A stretch of 64,000 bases of DNA from Bigelowiella natans CCMP2755 (GCA_000320545.1 ADNK01002758.1:1-64000); one strand, 5' to 3'. Positions 1 to 13,310 are shown, counted from the stretch's first letter. Notes: generated by a model not told the origin, from the letters alone. Program-made: numbers and translations.

Positions 1-345
1 CATGGCTTTGGTGATGAAAATGCAGCGCACGCACACAAATGGTTGTGATGCAGCTAGCTTTTTGGTGTGGCGAAAATTTCAACTGTGCGAGCAATCTTTC
101 ATTTTTGCATGGTTGCAAATTCATTCGCTGTGTTTGTGTTCAAACTTCAAGCAGCTGCACATGCTGCATTTCACAAGTGTTGCTAGGTTTCTCGCAACAG
201 GCTAGATCAATTGTCATGCGATGAATCACATTTGTCACTTGAATGTCAAGTGACACCATCGAGGACCACAAAACTGAACAATTGCTGCAAATGAAAGTGG
301 TCTCTTTTTGATGATGATTCAGCAACAACTACGACTGCTCGTCCC
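1..345. other. Palindrome-rich island A (partial)
   Basis: The sequence is rich in GCATGG/TGCAAA-type words and has no microsatellite, unlike the DNA that follows. No credible exon is seen. It resembles the islands near 13.4, 30.7, 46.8 and 58.2 kb and is cut by the window edge. Origin unknown. Confidence 0.35.
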
Positions 346-1207
346 AAATTCGAACCGTTTTGTCGTATGAACCAGATACTGTATTTAGAGGCACACAAGA
401 GAGTGACATTCAAGTGAGCATCATCCCTTCCATTGAGTCTGAATTCTCACGATTAGAAGTAAAACAGAAGAGACAACACCATCTTCTTCTTGTGACATAA
501 TTGTATGATTTACATATCACCTAAAATATTGGATTTCGGATGCATATGTAACGATCGAATCATTTTTTTGTGGCCTGATAGTCTGTTGTGATTGGCACAT
601 CATCATCATCATCATCATCATTGTGTCTACAAACACATTACTTAATTAAGATCGACTTTTAAGAAGGAGGAGAATAACATCATCATCTAAAAATTGTCTT
701 GCACAGCGAAGTAATCGCAAACCAACAAATATTTGCAAAATCATCATCATCTTCATCATTGCATTAGAATGGATAACACTACTGCACTCATACATACATA
801 CATTCATACATACTTGGTGAGCACACGTTGCGATGCAACATCCCATGCAACCTGAGGTCAATAATCATGCTCAAATACAAGTACACACAGCACGATTTCA
901 AATTGGTAGAGGAATAAACCAAAGTAGCGGGTTATCATTAGCATTGACAACAGAAGTATTATTGTAAAGCGACGTACAATGGTGTTGTCGTAAGAGCTAG
1001 CGTAAGCCACTGATTGATTTGTATTCAAGACTGCCTGTAGTGATAGTGATAATAGAAATGAAAGAAACTTTGTGTTGTTGAAAGTCGTCTTCTAAAATAT
1101 TAAAAATAACTAAAAACAAACAACATAATTATGATCTTGCTTCGTCGGTGTGTTTTAGTGTGCCGAATACAACAAATAAGAAACAATAATTACGACTACT
1201 CTTACTA

Positions 1208-1244
<37 letters not shown>

Positions 1245-1462
1245 CCGAGGATTGAAGTATTGTCCTGAATCTGCTCCATAAAAATTGCGCACCTGTTTCA
1301 ATGACGTCAGTATTGTTGTTACGGAATAGAAGAGAAAGAGCCAAAATAACATTAACAATGCAGCAGCAAGATATAATCCGATTTTTATCATATATCTTCT
1401 CGTCGTATTTGTGTGCTATTTTACAACCTGTTTCTCGGTTCCGCTAGCAAACATGATAGCCC

Positions 1463-1493
<31 letters not shown>

Positions 1494-1891
1494 TGTGTAC
1501 CAGTAGTAGTAGTAGTAGTTAAGCTCATTGATAGTTGGTGGCTTTTAGGTGCTACACACACACACGCACACTCCTCCTCCTCTTCCTCCTAATACTACTA
1601 CTACTAATGCTACTCGTATTAGCACGTAGAAGTAGCACTTATTACTACCTGTCCTTATCTGTGGCGACTAACAAATACTTTCCATCTTTACTTGAGTTCC
1701 TGTGTTGTTGAAGAAGTACAAATGCTTTCTATCTCTGTGTTAAATAAGTACAAATACTTTCCATCTTTACAGGAGCTAGTAGTTTCCATGGTCATCGGTC
1801 ATGGTTTGTTTGTGCGTGTAGTTGAAGTATTAGTGTTCCAAGAAGTTGATATTATTTGATGATAATTGACCACACACACACACACACACAC

Positions 1892-1936
<45 letters not shown>

Positions 1937-2810
1937 TTCTATTTAGTAAATAAGCATATGAAATAAATATGTTGCCTATTATGAGGTGGTAAATAAGCAT
2001 ATGAAATGAATATGTTTGCCTATTATGAGGTGGTAGTAGTTAGCAGGTGCTGATAGTATTACAGATCTAAAGCTGAGAAGGATACGTGATCATCTCCAAA
2101 TGAATTCATATTAAATCTGAAAATAATAACACCATTGGATATAACAACAGAATTCTAATCTACACACTCACAATCCGGAAAGATAGCGAGCTAATTAATC
2201 ATGGAGTGCTGTTGCTGCAGCATACTTGTTGTTGTTGTTGTTTTTTAAGTGTGCTTCTGAAGTAGTTAATACCGTTGCCCTTTCTTCATGGTTTTGGTGT
2301 CAATCGTGTGGATGTAATTGTCGGACTACATAAAAGATGATTGAGTCGTAAGAGAAGGCAGATACAGTATCATACATCATCGAGTTACGATGGCAGCATA
2401 GAATGATACAACAACTTCCTTCACACACGTCGTCGTGTATGCTAATAATCATCTTCATGGTATGGCTGGGTGTTTACTTAGCACTGTTGCAATTAAGTAC
2501 TACCCCCCCTCCTACTACTACTTCCCATCATATAACAATCATCATATAACTACCTGAAGAGAAACGTAGAGAATGTGTGCAGTTGAACCCCTCCCTGAAT
2601 ATGATGTGATGATGCATCCATATATGATGATTATGATCACAAGTAACTAGGATTATTTTAATACAGAATCATCATCATCATCGTGATCCTGTGAGAATAC
2701 TATTTATCTACACGTTCAACCAGCATCGATTTATCCCGACGACGCATTATTAATGTAGATAACATATGGAAGTAGATAGCAACAGCACTACACAATGATC
2801 AGTGCGCACA
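346..2810. other. Gene-free, microsatellite-rich stretch
   Basis: I see no supported exon on either strand. It holds short triplet arrays (CAT near 600, CTA near 1205-1245, TAG near 1465-1520), an AC run followed by a GA run at about 1871-1934, and a two-copy direct repeat of about 45 bp at about 1944-2035 built on AAATAAGCATATGAAAT. Open frames here are low-complexity repeat translations. Confidence 0.5.
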
Positions 2811-3234
2811 ATATGATGGTGTCAACAGCAACGTGCTTTAATTCTCAATGTTGATGATGAATGATATGATGGTGTCAACAGCAACGTGCTTTAATTCTCA
2901 ATGTTGATGATGAATGATATGATGGTGTCAACAGCAACGTGCTTTAATTCTCAATGTTGATGATGAATGATATGATGGTGTCAACAGCAACGTGCTTTAA
3001 TTCTCAATGTTGATGATGAATGATATGATGGTGTCAACAGCAACGTGCTTTAATTCTCAATGTTGATGATGAATGATATGATGGTGTCAACAGCAACGTG
3101 CTTTAATTCTCAATGTTGATGATGAATGATATGATGGTGTCAACAGCAACGTGCTTTAATTCTCAATGTTGATGATGAATGATATGATGGTGTCAACAGC
3201 AACGTGCTTTAATTCTCAATGTTGATGATGAATG
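2811..3234. repeat. 53-bp tandem repeat, 8 copies
   Basis: Eight essentially identical head-to-tail copies, spaced exactly 53 bp; GTCAACAGCAACGTGC recurs at 2821, 2874 and so on to 3192. Copies look identical by eye, which suggests recent expansion or homogenisation. No spacer/repeat alternation, so it is a minisatellite and not a CRISPR array. It lies downstream of the 3' end of the LisH/WD40 gene. Confidence 0.95.
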
Positions 3235-3462
3235 ACTTTTTATGCACATATTATTGTTTTTATCATTACTACTATTATATAGCTGATATGTTGTATGTAT
3301 TTACTACTATTAGTGCACCTCTAGGATACTACTATTTAGTGCTGAAACGTAACAACTAAAACCACCACTTAGATGATCATACCCATCTTCTGTGGTGCTG
3401 CTATAGAATACAAACAACATAAATATGATAAATAAGAATTGATTGATGATTATTACCCCACT

Positions 3463-3754
3463 CTACACACTCAACACCCCTCCTAAACGGAAATCGTTCC
3501 AATAAGCAGCAACATCCTTCAACGTCCTCCTCTTTTTCTTTCCCTTTCTCCCCACCTTTTGTCGATGATTAGTAGCCAATAAATAAATAAGTAAACATAT
3601 AGTTGTAGTAATAGCAGTAGTGGCAGCAGTTGTAGTAATAGTGCTAGTAATAGCAGTAGTAGTAGTACTAGTACTACTACTAGTAGTAGTTGTTGTATTA
3701 GTTTTAGCAGTAGCAGTTGCTGCTGTTGTTGCTGTTGTTATGGTGGTGGAGAGG

Positions 3755-3810
<56 letters not shown>

Positions 3811-6794
3811 AAAATAAACAATGCTCGTAAAACTGCGGCGACGATTTATCATGATCTCATCTCAAGGGCTATCTTCTACTACTATTCGCATTCAACGTAC
3901 GACGAAAACATGATGCTTCTTATCTACATCTACGGCATCTTCCTTTCTTTTTTGCTCTCTGATGCCTGAGCCTCTTAACAAACTATTATTTTATTATCAA
4001 GCATTAAGTATGGTAGTAACACCTCCTTTCTCTTCTTCTTCTTGTTTTTCTTCTTGTTGTTGATGCTGCTCTTGATACTTCTTTTCATCTACACTGTAAA
4101 GTCTAACCTGTTAAGATTTGTTGTTGATGATGATGAGTTTATGTATGTACCACGTACTGATAATGATGATAATAATAATGATGATTTTTACAATTCACTC
4201 ATGAAATTACTTCCTGGTCATACGAGCATGTGGCAAGTAATGTGCCCTTTGAATTCCATCTCACCCTATTTATTATTATCATTATTATTATTATTTCGGA
4301 TAGCAGCAGACAACAAATCATATACAGTATCTCTATTTTTACAATAGTATCATGGTTTTAAATTGAGATATTGGGCAGTCGCGGTGGTGATGAAAAGCCA
4401 GATATTGTACTACAAGTAAAAAGATGGAACGGAGGGCTTGATGTATAATAATGATCATAACTAGTAATAAATATTGATAATAATAATAATAATAATAATA
4501 ATAAGTTTTTTTATAATGATGATGATGATAATGACACATCATCATAAACCCTCAGCGCAAGTTAGCGGTAGGTAGTAGTTGTTTCTCAAGTGCTGAGCTA
4601 GTAAGAGAAAACAGCTAATCTATAAATCCATCATCGTCATCATCGTCATCATCAACAACAACAACTATTGAACCTGTTGACGTATTTGCCATGCTTAGAG
4701 AATTTAGAAATAATCGTTGGGCTAATTTCCAAAACATCTCTTTCCTCCGTGAAGAGATCGCTCTAGCACACACCATAAGGACAATCACCATCAATGTCAT
4801 TTCTTACTACGTACCAGTTATCTATCAATGTAATACACACTAGAGTAAATTAAGTAGCATATTATTATAAGGGCTGGTGCTTACTACTTCGTGCTGGATT
4901 ATATCACGACATTCAATAATGGTAATCAGACGACGAAGACAACATGGTAGTAGGGCAGTTGCACTGTAAAGTTATTACGAGTAGTATCCTAATTATTATC
5001 ACATTCTAGCTACAACTTCCTACTACCTTTGAGCAGTCTGGAAGCTCTACATCCAGGACATAATGCCCTCCATTCATGCATCCTTGATAGTCATAGCAGC
5101 AGGCAGCAGCAGAGTGGATGATTATGTGTGTATGTGTGTGTGTAACATCACGAATAATATCATAAGATTAACTGGATCAATATATCAGTAGTGTACTAAT
5201 GATATCATAATATCTAGCTGGATATGGAACAGTCAAATATTATTTGTATCTCTAACAGCATCTTACTACCAACGGCCAAGAGATTGTTCTTCGGGTTGAA
5301 GTCCATTGATAGCACTATCCCGCCGTAGTAAACAACAACGACAACAACAACAACAACAACGACACGATCAATCATCAGTTTTTAGCTATCTCCAACGAAT
5401 TAACGAGTAAAGAAAGTAACAAATCTCCATGATCAATTTTGACATCATTTTTGGTCGGTCTTACTCTTCTTACCAGGTGCTTTAAATGTTGACATTCCAC
5501 CAGATAGACAAACTCTTGACTGTAATAATAATCCAAGATGATGAGTATCAAGAAACAACTTAAATAACTTCGTAAGCACTACAATTACAAACAACATAAG
5601 GCGTCATGTGTACCTTTCCAGTCGAGATTTCAGTCATCTTGATGTTGCCCCGCACATCAACACTTGAAACTTGAATTAATCATAACTCAAGTTAAATAAT
5701 ATTACATGTCCTTTTTAAATTGTCGTATCATCCACAACACCACCGCCATCATCCGATATCATGAAACTGCCATCACGTAATTTCAACTTCATAGCTTGAA
5801 AAGCTCGAGAAAATAGACAACTTCATCACAACCTATATTTTGGAATTCTTCACGTTCACAAAATCTAACATCGATGATATTAGAAGTATGGCGTGCTTGA
5901 CTGATCCTAGGTTTCGAGACCGGCTTCAGTGGCCCCCCTTTTGGATTTACGAGTTCTTCCTATTAACGATATAAGAGTAAAAATATGGCACTACTACTAC
6001 TATTACTACAACTGTGATTTACAAATTATCTCAAAATATGGTTCATTCTTCTTCATCAAGATCTTGCATTAGAAATTTAAGTTCTAAGCTACTCTCGTTC
6101 ACCCAAAGTGAAAGGAAACCATATTTTACATAAGCAGCTAAGATGCATCAGATTAGAGGGTAGGCGCAGTAGTGACAGAAGCGATGAAGATGGGGATGAC
6201 AACAATACCTCTAATTTCCTTTCCTCAGAGGCTTTAACGTCCTGTCTGCTATCGTCTTTGCTATTGAGGAATTCTCGATACACAGTTATTGCAGACAAAA
6301 GGTACCCAGATTTATCTCTGGTGTGAATAAGAATGATGGTGAGAGGGTAACAGCAGAAAGGCACGTTGGTGCTCTGAAGTTGTGGAGACAAAAACACTAC
6401 CAATAAATGGGGGGCGGGGGGGGAGGGAGAGAGAGAGATAGAGAAATTAAGGAAGCGCACATGGTTATTGATGGGTTTTAGCAACAACAACAACTAACTA
6501 GAAATTTACGTGGAAGAAGATTCCGTCATGGATTTCACTCCAGACTCCCGCTCCAACTCCTTCCTCGCAGATTCGAACCCATGTTCTTTTGTTTGAAACC
6601 AACAAAAGTTAGAAAGTAAGTAACAGAGGTAGGGTGCAGTCAAGTACTGATTAAGAGTGACTAGTATAACCTTTGAGAAATGTTAGAACGTGCCGGATTA
6701 CATCAATCTTCGATTCTCCGGGTGCCAGCTTGCTGGAACCACCCAGAACGCCGTTGGGGGAGGAGGATGACGAGTCCCGAGAAATCTTCTTCAT
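3463..6794 (-). CDS. LisH and WD40-repeat protein
   Basis: Exons fitted by phase, 5' to 3': 6671-6794, 6510-6585, 6209-6317, 5833-5959, 5744-5794, 5614-5669, 5474-5519, 5270-5314, 5027-5082, 4674-4762, 4211-4265, then a less certain basic tail ending at a TAG near 3463. All junctions listed keep the frame. The start (MKKISRD...) is the first ATG of exon 1. Residues about 31-56 form a LisH motif (VIRHVLTFLKEHGFESARKE), a dimerisation helix pair common in microtubule, centrosome and ubiquitin-ligase proteins. WD40-type strands are visible at about 195-212 (APVLSMDFNPKNNLLAVG) and 260-274 (RVRWNSKGTLLATCS). Length is about 310-330 residues, short for a full seven-blade propeller, so exons may be missed or the propeller may be partial. 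Exon 6043-6093 offers an alternative early stop. The family placement (WDR91-like was considered) is not secure. Confidence 0.65.
3760..3808. repeat. (AT)n microsatellite
   Basis: A pure AT run of nearly 50 bp. Similar AT runs of about 25-45 bp occur near 10273, 15497, 22700, 23820, 28337, 33441, 35678, 46308, 48951, 50607, 59934 and 60025. Most fall in introns or spacers. Confidence 0.9.
6043..6093 (-). CDS. Alternative terminal exon of the LisH gene
   Basis: After exon 6209-6317 (phase 0), an acceptor at 6094-6095 opens an in-frame exon SSLELKFLMQDLDEEE followed by TGA. Using it gives a 119-residue LisH protein without WD40 repeats. Skipping it joins phase-0 exon 5833-5959 and continues into the WD40 part. 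Both fit; no transcript evidence is available here. Confidence 0.35.
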   Translation of the reverse strand, partial: SSLELKFLMQDLDEEE

Positions 6795-6920
6795 CGGTAA
6801 CGATTTAAATTTGTAGTGGCGAGCGTGTACGGGTGATGTGTTGATACTGCACCAATTAACTACTCAGTTCTGCTTTGGTTCGTTCGTTCTGATGGGGAGG
6901 GAGGGTTATGAGGAGTAGGA

Positions 6921-7215
6921 CGTTGTTGTTGTTGTTGTTGTTGTTGTTGTTATTGTTGTTGTTAGGAAATTCCTAGTATGTTCCTACTGCTTCACTCTCA
7001 CTGAAGTGATTAATTTTGCTATGTTTTGCCATGCAAGTTTTGACTTTCGCAATGTCCGTTATAAGACAACATCCACTATGAAAATCACTTCGGTGTAACA
7101 ACATAGCTGGGAAGTCAAGGGCGCGAACAGAATAACTAACTAACTAACTAACTTTGGTGAAATAACATAGCTGGGAAGTCAAGGACGCGAACAGAATAAC
7201 TAACTAACAACAACA
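6921..7215. mobile_element. Fold-back/MITE-like element, copy 1
   Basis: Starts with a GTT array, then GGAAATTCCTAGTATGTTCC, then a segment (TTTCGCAATGTCCGTTATAA...) that closely matches the reverse complement of 30391-30455, then AGCTGGGAAGTCAAGG followed by CGCGAACAGAATAACTAAC. The AGCTGGGAAGTCAAGG unit is repeated at about 7165-7210. It carries no coding sequence. The shared blocks with 30335-30671 show a dispersed element family; boundaries here are approximate and the left inverted end is degraded. Confidence 0.55.
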
Positions 7216-7425
7216 CTAACAACTGACTATAGACGTAGATCTAACCAAGGAAATAATGCGACTAGAATAACTAACCAACAACAACACTAACAACAACTGA
7301 CTATAGACGTAGATCTAACCAAGGAAATAATCGACTAGAATAACTAACCACTGCCAACTGCAAAACCAACTATGGAGACGACGAAGGTCATGATGATCAT
7401 GATCATTCATCACGATCATGTGGTC

Positions 7426-7463
<38 letters not shown>

Positions 7464-7642
7464 CGGATATGTGATCAGTCACAATAGAGGATAAATGAAC
7501 GAGCGACAATGGTGGTGAAAGTGGGAATGGTAAAGATGAATTACTACTGCTGAATTTGATGATGATTATGTCTTGAATGTGTTAAGATCCAAATTCTTGG
7601 AAATGGCTCCAAATAGAAACTGGCTCTCACCATTGCACGCTG

Positions 7643-9640
7643 ATGGCAGATAAACTGCCGTGGTGGCTTTATTTAAGCGCATTCCTTGTCGTGTTCAATT
7701 TGGTTGGGTTTGAATTCACATTCAATGGAACAAGAAACTCTCAGCTGAAGAGAAAGTTAATCGAGACTGTTATCAACGCTAATAGAGATATCAATGCAGG
7801 AAATAATATTCTTGAGAGTAGTGATGCATACGACATTACGAGTACATCGGAACAAAATGAAAAGCACACAAATATTGTTGCAGCAGAACATCAACAGGAG
7901 CTTCGAAAAGCGGTAAAAATACTTGCTTTCCAAGAGAGACAGACGTCTTCATATCTGGAAAATTTGTAATAGTTGCATAGTGTATTGATGTGTGTCATCA
8001 TCACTGATATGATATATTCTGCAAATCGTTATACATATCTGCTTCCCAGGAGGAGGAGGAGGGGAATCTGAACGTTGTTTCTGGAGAGAAACCAAAGTCC
8101 AATTCTGCTAATAATGTAAATACTGCTGGGACATCTACTCCTCAGGAGAATGATCGTGATCATTCTCGATCTAAAGTGAAAGCAATCATCACAAACTCGC
8201 TAGACAAAATTCTCAAGAATCCACAAATTAGCCGTAATACAGCCGCTACATCAAGCAACCAGGTCTTGTTGTCCAATGACGATGATAATCACGCCCCAGC
8301 GCAAGCTACTTGTGACTGCTACTCTGCAAGCATTGCCAGATTACTTGGTTGTGAAGGAAGTCAAATCAGAAAACTAGCCAATCCGAAGAAGGTACTTATC
8401 AGAATAATCTCTACCTAGGTAAAGTTACGATGATGAGAAAGAAGAAGAAGAAGAAGAAGAAGAAGAAGAAGAAGAAACAGAAGCTTACTGCCTGATCACT
8501 AACTTTACTTGAAACTTTAATTTAAAATGAAATTGTGAATGGCCTTGATGTGTCAAGTGCCATTGTTGCATGCAGTCTTTACTGTTCTGGACCTGATGAT
8601 GCTCTTGTTGTTGTGTCAAGTGTAATTGTGAATCAAGCAAAAATAAGGAGGAAGTGGCCACAAAAGATCCTCGCCATCTTATTAGAGAAAGGTGAGATTT
8701 CAATTATAGTAGATTTAGAAGAAAGGATGAATGTGATACTGCGCGCACAAGCATAATGCGGTGCAATACGTCGTCGTCGTCGATGTCATCCTATACCACC
8801 ATGCACTAACTACTCTTGAAGGCGAACATGGATCTACATGGCGCTTGAAATATATCAAACACACTGCGCTGCTTCATGCGAAGGTATATAGCTTAATATA
8901 AGTCTTTAATAATATGTTATTGTATATTGATAGCTATGTATTACCACGCCGTCGTCGTCGTCATCATCATCATCACCATCACAAACATGGTGGAGTTCAT
9001 TCTCTTCTTTCACATAATTATTATTATTAAATTATAATTATTATTAAATTATTATCATCCAATTGAAATTCACTCACCAACTCACTACTCGCCTATAGAA
9101 TATACAAATAATAATCAGGCTGTCAATATTTCAACCCCCACATACACAAATAATAATCAGGCAGTCAATATTTCAACCCCCGTACCCATATGGCGGGACT
9201 ATTTTCCCAAGTTCACATGAAATGGAAGGAGGTTATCAAAGATGTGATAAAATGTTGTTGTTGTTGTTGATTTCCAACTTAAATGGTGATATAATAAGAT
9301 GTTAATAATCTCATACTGTCAGGTGGTGTTTGAAGGCTTGAAGTTCCGGCCCACACATCAAAATAGGCTATGGGTAATAATAAGCTCGGAACTATGCACG
9401 TCAAATATATAATAAGCTATGGGTTAGAGCATCTATCCATCCATCCTGTTTATCTCCTCCATCCTCATTTTTCTACTTTATGATCCACCATTTGTAATAA
9501 TAGTAGCCATACCAATCAAACTAGGTGTAACTGATTCGTTTCTCCTAATTTTCTTCCTTATATAATATTTAGATTGCATCGACTGGATGGAAGTATCTTA
9601 ATGCAATTACTTGTCCTACTGGGAAACTATCTTGCTGGTA
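7643..9640 (+). CDS. Unrecognised multi-exon gene with N-terminal hydrophobic segment
   Basis: The first exon starts at ATG 7643 and opens with a strongly hydrophobic stretch (WWLYLSAFLVVFNLVGF, about residues 7-23), a candidate signal peptide or membrane anchor, followed by a charged helical region. Further coding-like segments on the same strand: about 8051-8390 (polar, then Cys-containing CDCYSASIARLLGCEG), 8828-8882 (GEHGSTWRLKYIKHTALLHAK, good acceptor and donor), about 9220-9246, 9323-9373 (VVFEGLKFRPTHQNRLW, good splice sites) and 9575-9636. Several junction phases could not be reconciled, so exon order and even gene unity are uncertain. No family recognised. A two-copy 41-bp direct repeat sits at 9105-9181. 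Confidence 0.35.
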
Positions 9641-10198
9641 ATAATGAAATAAGTGGGTTTTAAACTTGAAAGATAGTAGTAAAAAGTAATAGCAGTAGTA
9701 GCAGTTGCGAGATAAGTAGTATGTACATATTATTTTCTGAATTTTAGCCACCATTTCACATTATGTTTTTGAGTCATAATAGTGACTGAAAACTATGAGT
9801 TTGAGAGAAGATTATCCTACATCTATTGTGGTATAGTTATTGCATTTCGTCGCCAATACTATTCACAATTATACTTGTAGTAGTAGTGGTAGTAATAGAG
9901 TCATATTGATGAAGATGATTGAAGTGATGGCAGTAGTCTACAATAAGAAGACAAGGAATGGCTACCGATAACGATATTAGGATAATAATAATGATAATAA
10001 TTTAAAAAATATTAGTGTAGCTGCAAGAGGTTTTTAATATCTACAACTTGATTTATAGCTAAATGACAAGTAGTACTGTTTGATGATCATGATCATGATG
10101 ATCATGATCACCATCTTCTTCTTATTACTAGGTTCAAATCCCATAATCCTCTATGTGCCTCAAACGAACAAGAGGCAAAACGATTGGAATCGGGTTGC

Positions 10199-10232
<34 letters not shown>

Positions 10233-10267
10233 GTTATTAGTATTATCAGTTTAAAGTTATATATATT

Positions 10268-10308
<41 letters not shown>

Positions 10309-10544
10309 GTTATGGTGATGATGGTTTCATTTCTCAATCAATCAGCGTATTGTTATTATTCTAGAGTGATTATCATCAGTTGTATTATTACATGGATGAA
10401 TGTGTGGTGATATTGATGATAATGTATGCGTCTTTATAATCTTGACAGAGAGCTACTATACATATATTATGCTTCATGCATACATGTGATTGCTGCACAT
10501 ATATGCGTCACATTGTTTACAAGTGAATTCATAATATATTGATC

Positions 10545-12944
10545 ATGGTAGGTATGAAAAGATTCTCAGAATCTGATCATTTTAAGACGCGCTATGGTAA
10601 TATCACGGATAAGAAGATCTTGGAGGCAACGAAGTTTGCTCAGGTATGATGAGTAGTGCACTGCTGCTGCTGTTGTGAATCAAATACACTTCGCATGGAT
10701 AGGAGGGGCGGAAGAAGGAGATTGCAGCACAATGATTATGTGTAGTCGCAATATGTGATTTAATACGAACTACCATCCTTCTTGTTAAAATTTATAATTA
10801 TTATTTATAATTTGAGATAGTATATTGTGTTTAGTCTTATTTCCCAATGCAACACTAAGACTAACCACAAATGGTAGGTGAAGAAGCAGCTTGAAGCTAC
10901 TAATGGTTTCTTTGCAAGATTTCTAAAAGGGTGGGTGGTTTTCCTTGACATAGATGTTGATTTTCCTCTTCCTCATCATCACCACCATTGTCACGATCAT
11001 GATCATTATCAAATATCACACCTGCTAGCATACATAGTGTCAAGTTATATTATTGATAAACTATAAACTAACCAACATGAAACACCATATATATCACTAC
11101 TAATAGGAATCTTGGTAAGGTGGCATCTGCAGCATCGGGTGTTGAGTTGTTATTTACAGACATAATTGCTGTAACAAATCGATATCTTTTTGAACCTACC
11201 CAATTACTTAAGACTGAAATCTACAGGTGGTAACGATGATGATGATGATGATGACAATGATGATGATTATGATGACATAGTGATTAGACAAGGTGTGAGT
11301 TGGGGGTAAGTTTATTGCTGTGCCTTTTATCTTCTTGGTGATTCTGCATGGGTAAAAATCAAAGACAAAAAGAATGGTGGTGGTGGTACTCGCGGAATTG
11401 GAGAGAACTACTACTCGAAAGATGATCATAATGTTTCTCTATGTTATATCATCATCTGTGATATCATCATTTTGCTACTAAGTACTACTACCTAGAATTG
11501 TACTAATGTCTACATTCGCACTGATCTATGCGCCTTCGTCATTATGCCTAGTTTGTTTAACAATTGATTCTCCATTTATTTATTTTTTATGGCAACGATT
11601 TCCAATTGAATCGCCATTTGTTTACTTATTCAGAGCAATCACTTCCGATTGATGATTCTCCATTTGTTCATTTGTTTAGAGCAATGACTTCTCTAGGGCT
11701 TGTGCCAGGGAGGTTTCTTTCGGTAGTAAGAATTAGGATGTAGGAGATTGGCATAAAGTACAACGAAGACGAAGAAAATGAGTAGTATTAGTAGTATTAG
11801 TAGTAGTAGCATCATCATCTTTCGGGTAGAAGTAGCACCACAGTTAGAAGCATTGTGGAGAGATATCAAGGAAGGAACATTGACAACGAAATTCACACAT
11901 AGTGGTAGTAGTAGTAGTCGTAGTAGTAGCAGCAGCAAAGGACGAAGATCTATTAGTTTCTGCTTTTTTATCCTGATCTGCCTTCCTCTACTATGTGTTT
12001 GTTGTCTTTATTGTTATTGTCATGCTTTGATAGGTAAATTTAAGACGTGGATTAGACAAAGTGTCGGAAGGACTCACTATTCAACCAAAGGAACAAGTCG
12101 CGCTCTTAATCAAACAGCTGTGCAAGAAATATGCAGTTTCAAAAGTGTAATATATGAAAACATACTACCTATCACAAGTAGTAGTGGCATTGCAAATATA
12201 AAAAGGAGGTTACAGTTTAGATTTGTCGGTTTTTACACCGTTCTATACTGGTTCTATACATTAAATTAAATTTCCTCACTGTTTGTTGTGTTATTCATTT
12301 TTTCGGTGATGATACTTACAGATACATAGAAGCATCATAAGTACACTATCGTTCATACGCATATGTTGTTGTGCTGTATTGTAGGTATTTTCTATCTGAC
12401 GACCGTAGCATGCTACAGTGGTTACGGAACCGTTTATCAGTGAAGAATATAGGAGGAGGCGGTGGAAAGCAAGAAGATAAATTATTTGCGAAGGGGATTG
12501 ACATTCTCAACATCCCAAGGAAACGTATTGAGCTCAAAGACAAATGGGATGAGGCGACGTAATGATCATTATCATCCATCAATAAATTTATTGGTCACAC
12601 GCCAAGAATCGAGAACTTAAATTACTTGCTTATAGATGACAAAATCTGTAAATGAGTAGTTTTTTTGTCTTTTATCTTCACCGATTCTTGTGTAATCCGA
12701 CTAATTTTTCACTTACATGATATCAGGTATTTATTTATGAACGTATTTGTTTTGAGCATGGGTTGTCATTTTATTGGCTCTATGACCTCCAATTTAGCAC
12801 GTAATAAAAGTTAAATACATTGTGCAGAAATGTGCCAGACATAAATTTGATTTATGTTCAGGTATGATCGTAGAGATCCAAGCTGCATGGATGGCCTTTT
12901 CTGAAGAAGCACCACCTTTCACTGATCTTGACAAGTACTACTAG
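10545..12944 (+). CDS. Unrecognised helical protein, possibly BAR-like
   Basis: Exons: 10545-10644 (start MVGMKRFSESDHF), about 10877-10931, 11108-11226, a poorly fitted segment near 11830-11912, about 12034-12147 (LDKVSEGLTIQPKEQVALLI), 12386-12559, and a last exon ending EEAPPFTDLDKYY with TAG at 12944. The first three join in phase to give LEATNGFFARFLKGNLGKVA. The protein is mostly amphipathic helix with Lys/Glu/Leu patterning. With repeated phrases such as ELKDKWDEA it suggests a coiled-coil or BAR-type membrane-binding protein, but no diagnostic motif is present and this is inference. Two middle junctions are unresolved. GAT and AAT arrays occupy the introns. Confidence 0.45.
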
Positions 12945-13163
12945 TAGGAATCAAGAGATGTGGTGTCGGTGGTGATTATATTAACAGTAGGATTGTTGAA
13001 GGGGGAGGAGGAGGAATGAAACCATAGTGGCATTTGCGATCGATCTGATTGTTGTAGTAGTGAGAAAAACTTATCGGGTAGCAAAGACTATCATCACAGC
13101 CAGTAACAGTAACGTGATTCTGTGGTCGGCGTCGTTTAACATTCATCATTTAGATACACAAAT

Positions 13164-13310
13164 ATGGAAGACTTCAAGAATGGGTGGTGGTTCTGTTCTG
13201 GAAATCATTGTGACCTCTGTCAATTCAATGCAAAATTGTCTAGAGTATGTATTAAGAGAACTCCTTGTCCATACTGCAAAAATCCAGACAATACAGATTG
13301 TCCACTGGTA
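13164..13310 (+). CDS. Cys-rich exon fragment
   Basis: The open frame from ATG 13164 contains WWFCSGNHCDLCQ and PCPYCKNPDNTDCPL, seven or more Cys in 45 residues in CxxxxC/CxxC spacing, consistent with a small zinc-binding fold. No splice partner was found, and the frame ends in an AC-repeat region. It may be the last trace of a gene truncated by island B. Function unknown. Confidence 0.25.

Noticed and set aside
2811-3234. CRISPR-like periodic repeat
   Set aside because: Copies are directly adjacent with no unique spacers, and the host is eukaryotic; it is a minisatellite.
4615-4840. Plus-strand frame FAMLREFRNNRWANFQN as an exon
   Set aside because: The minus-strand reading SDLFTEERDVLEISPTII joins LisH/WD40 exons in phase on both sides, so the plus frame is a shadow.
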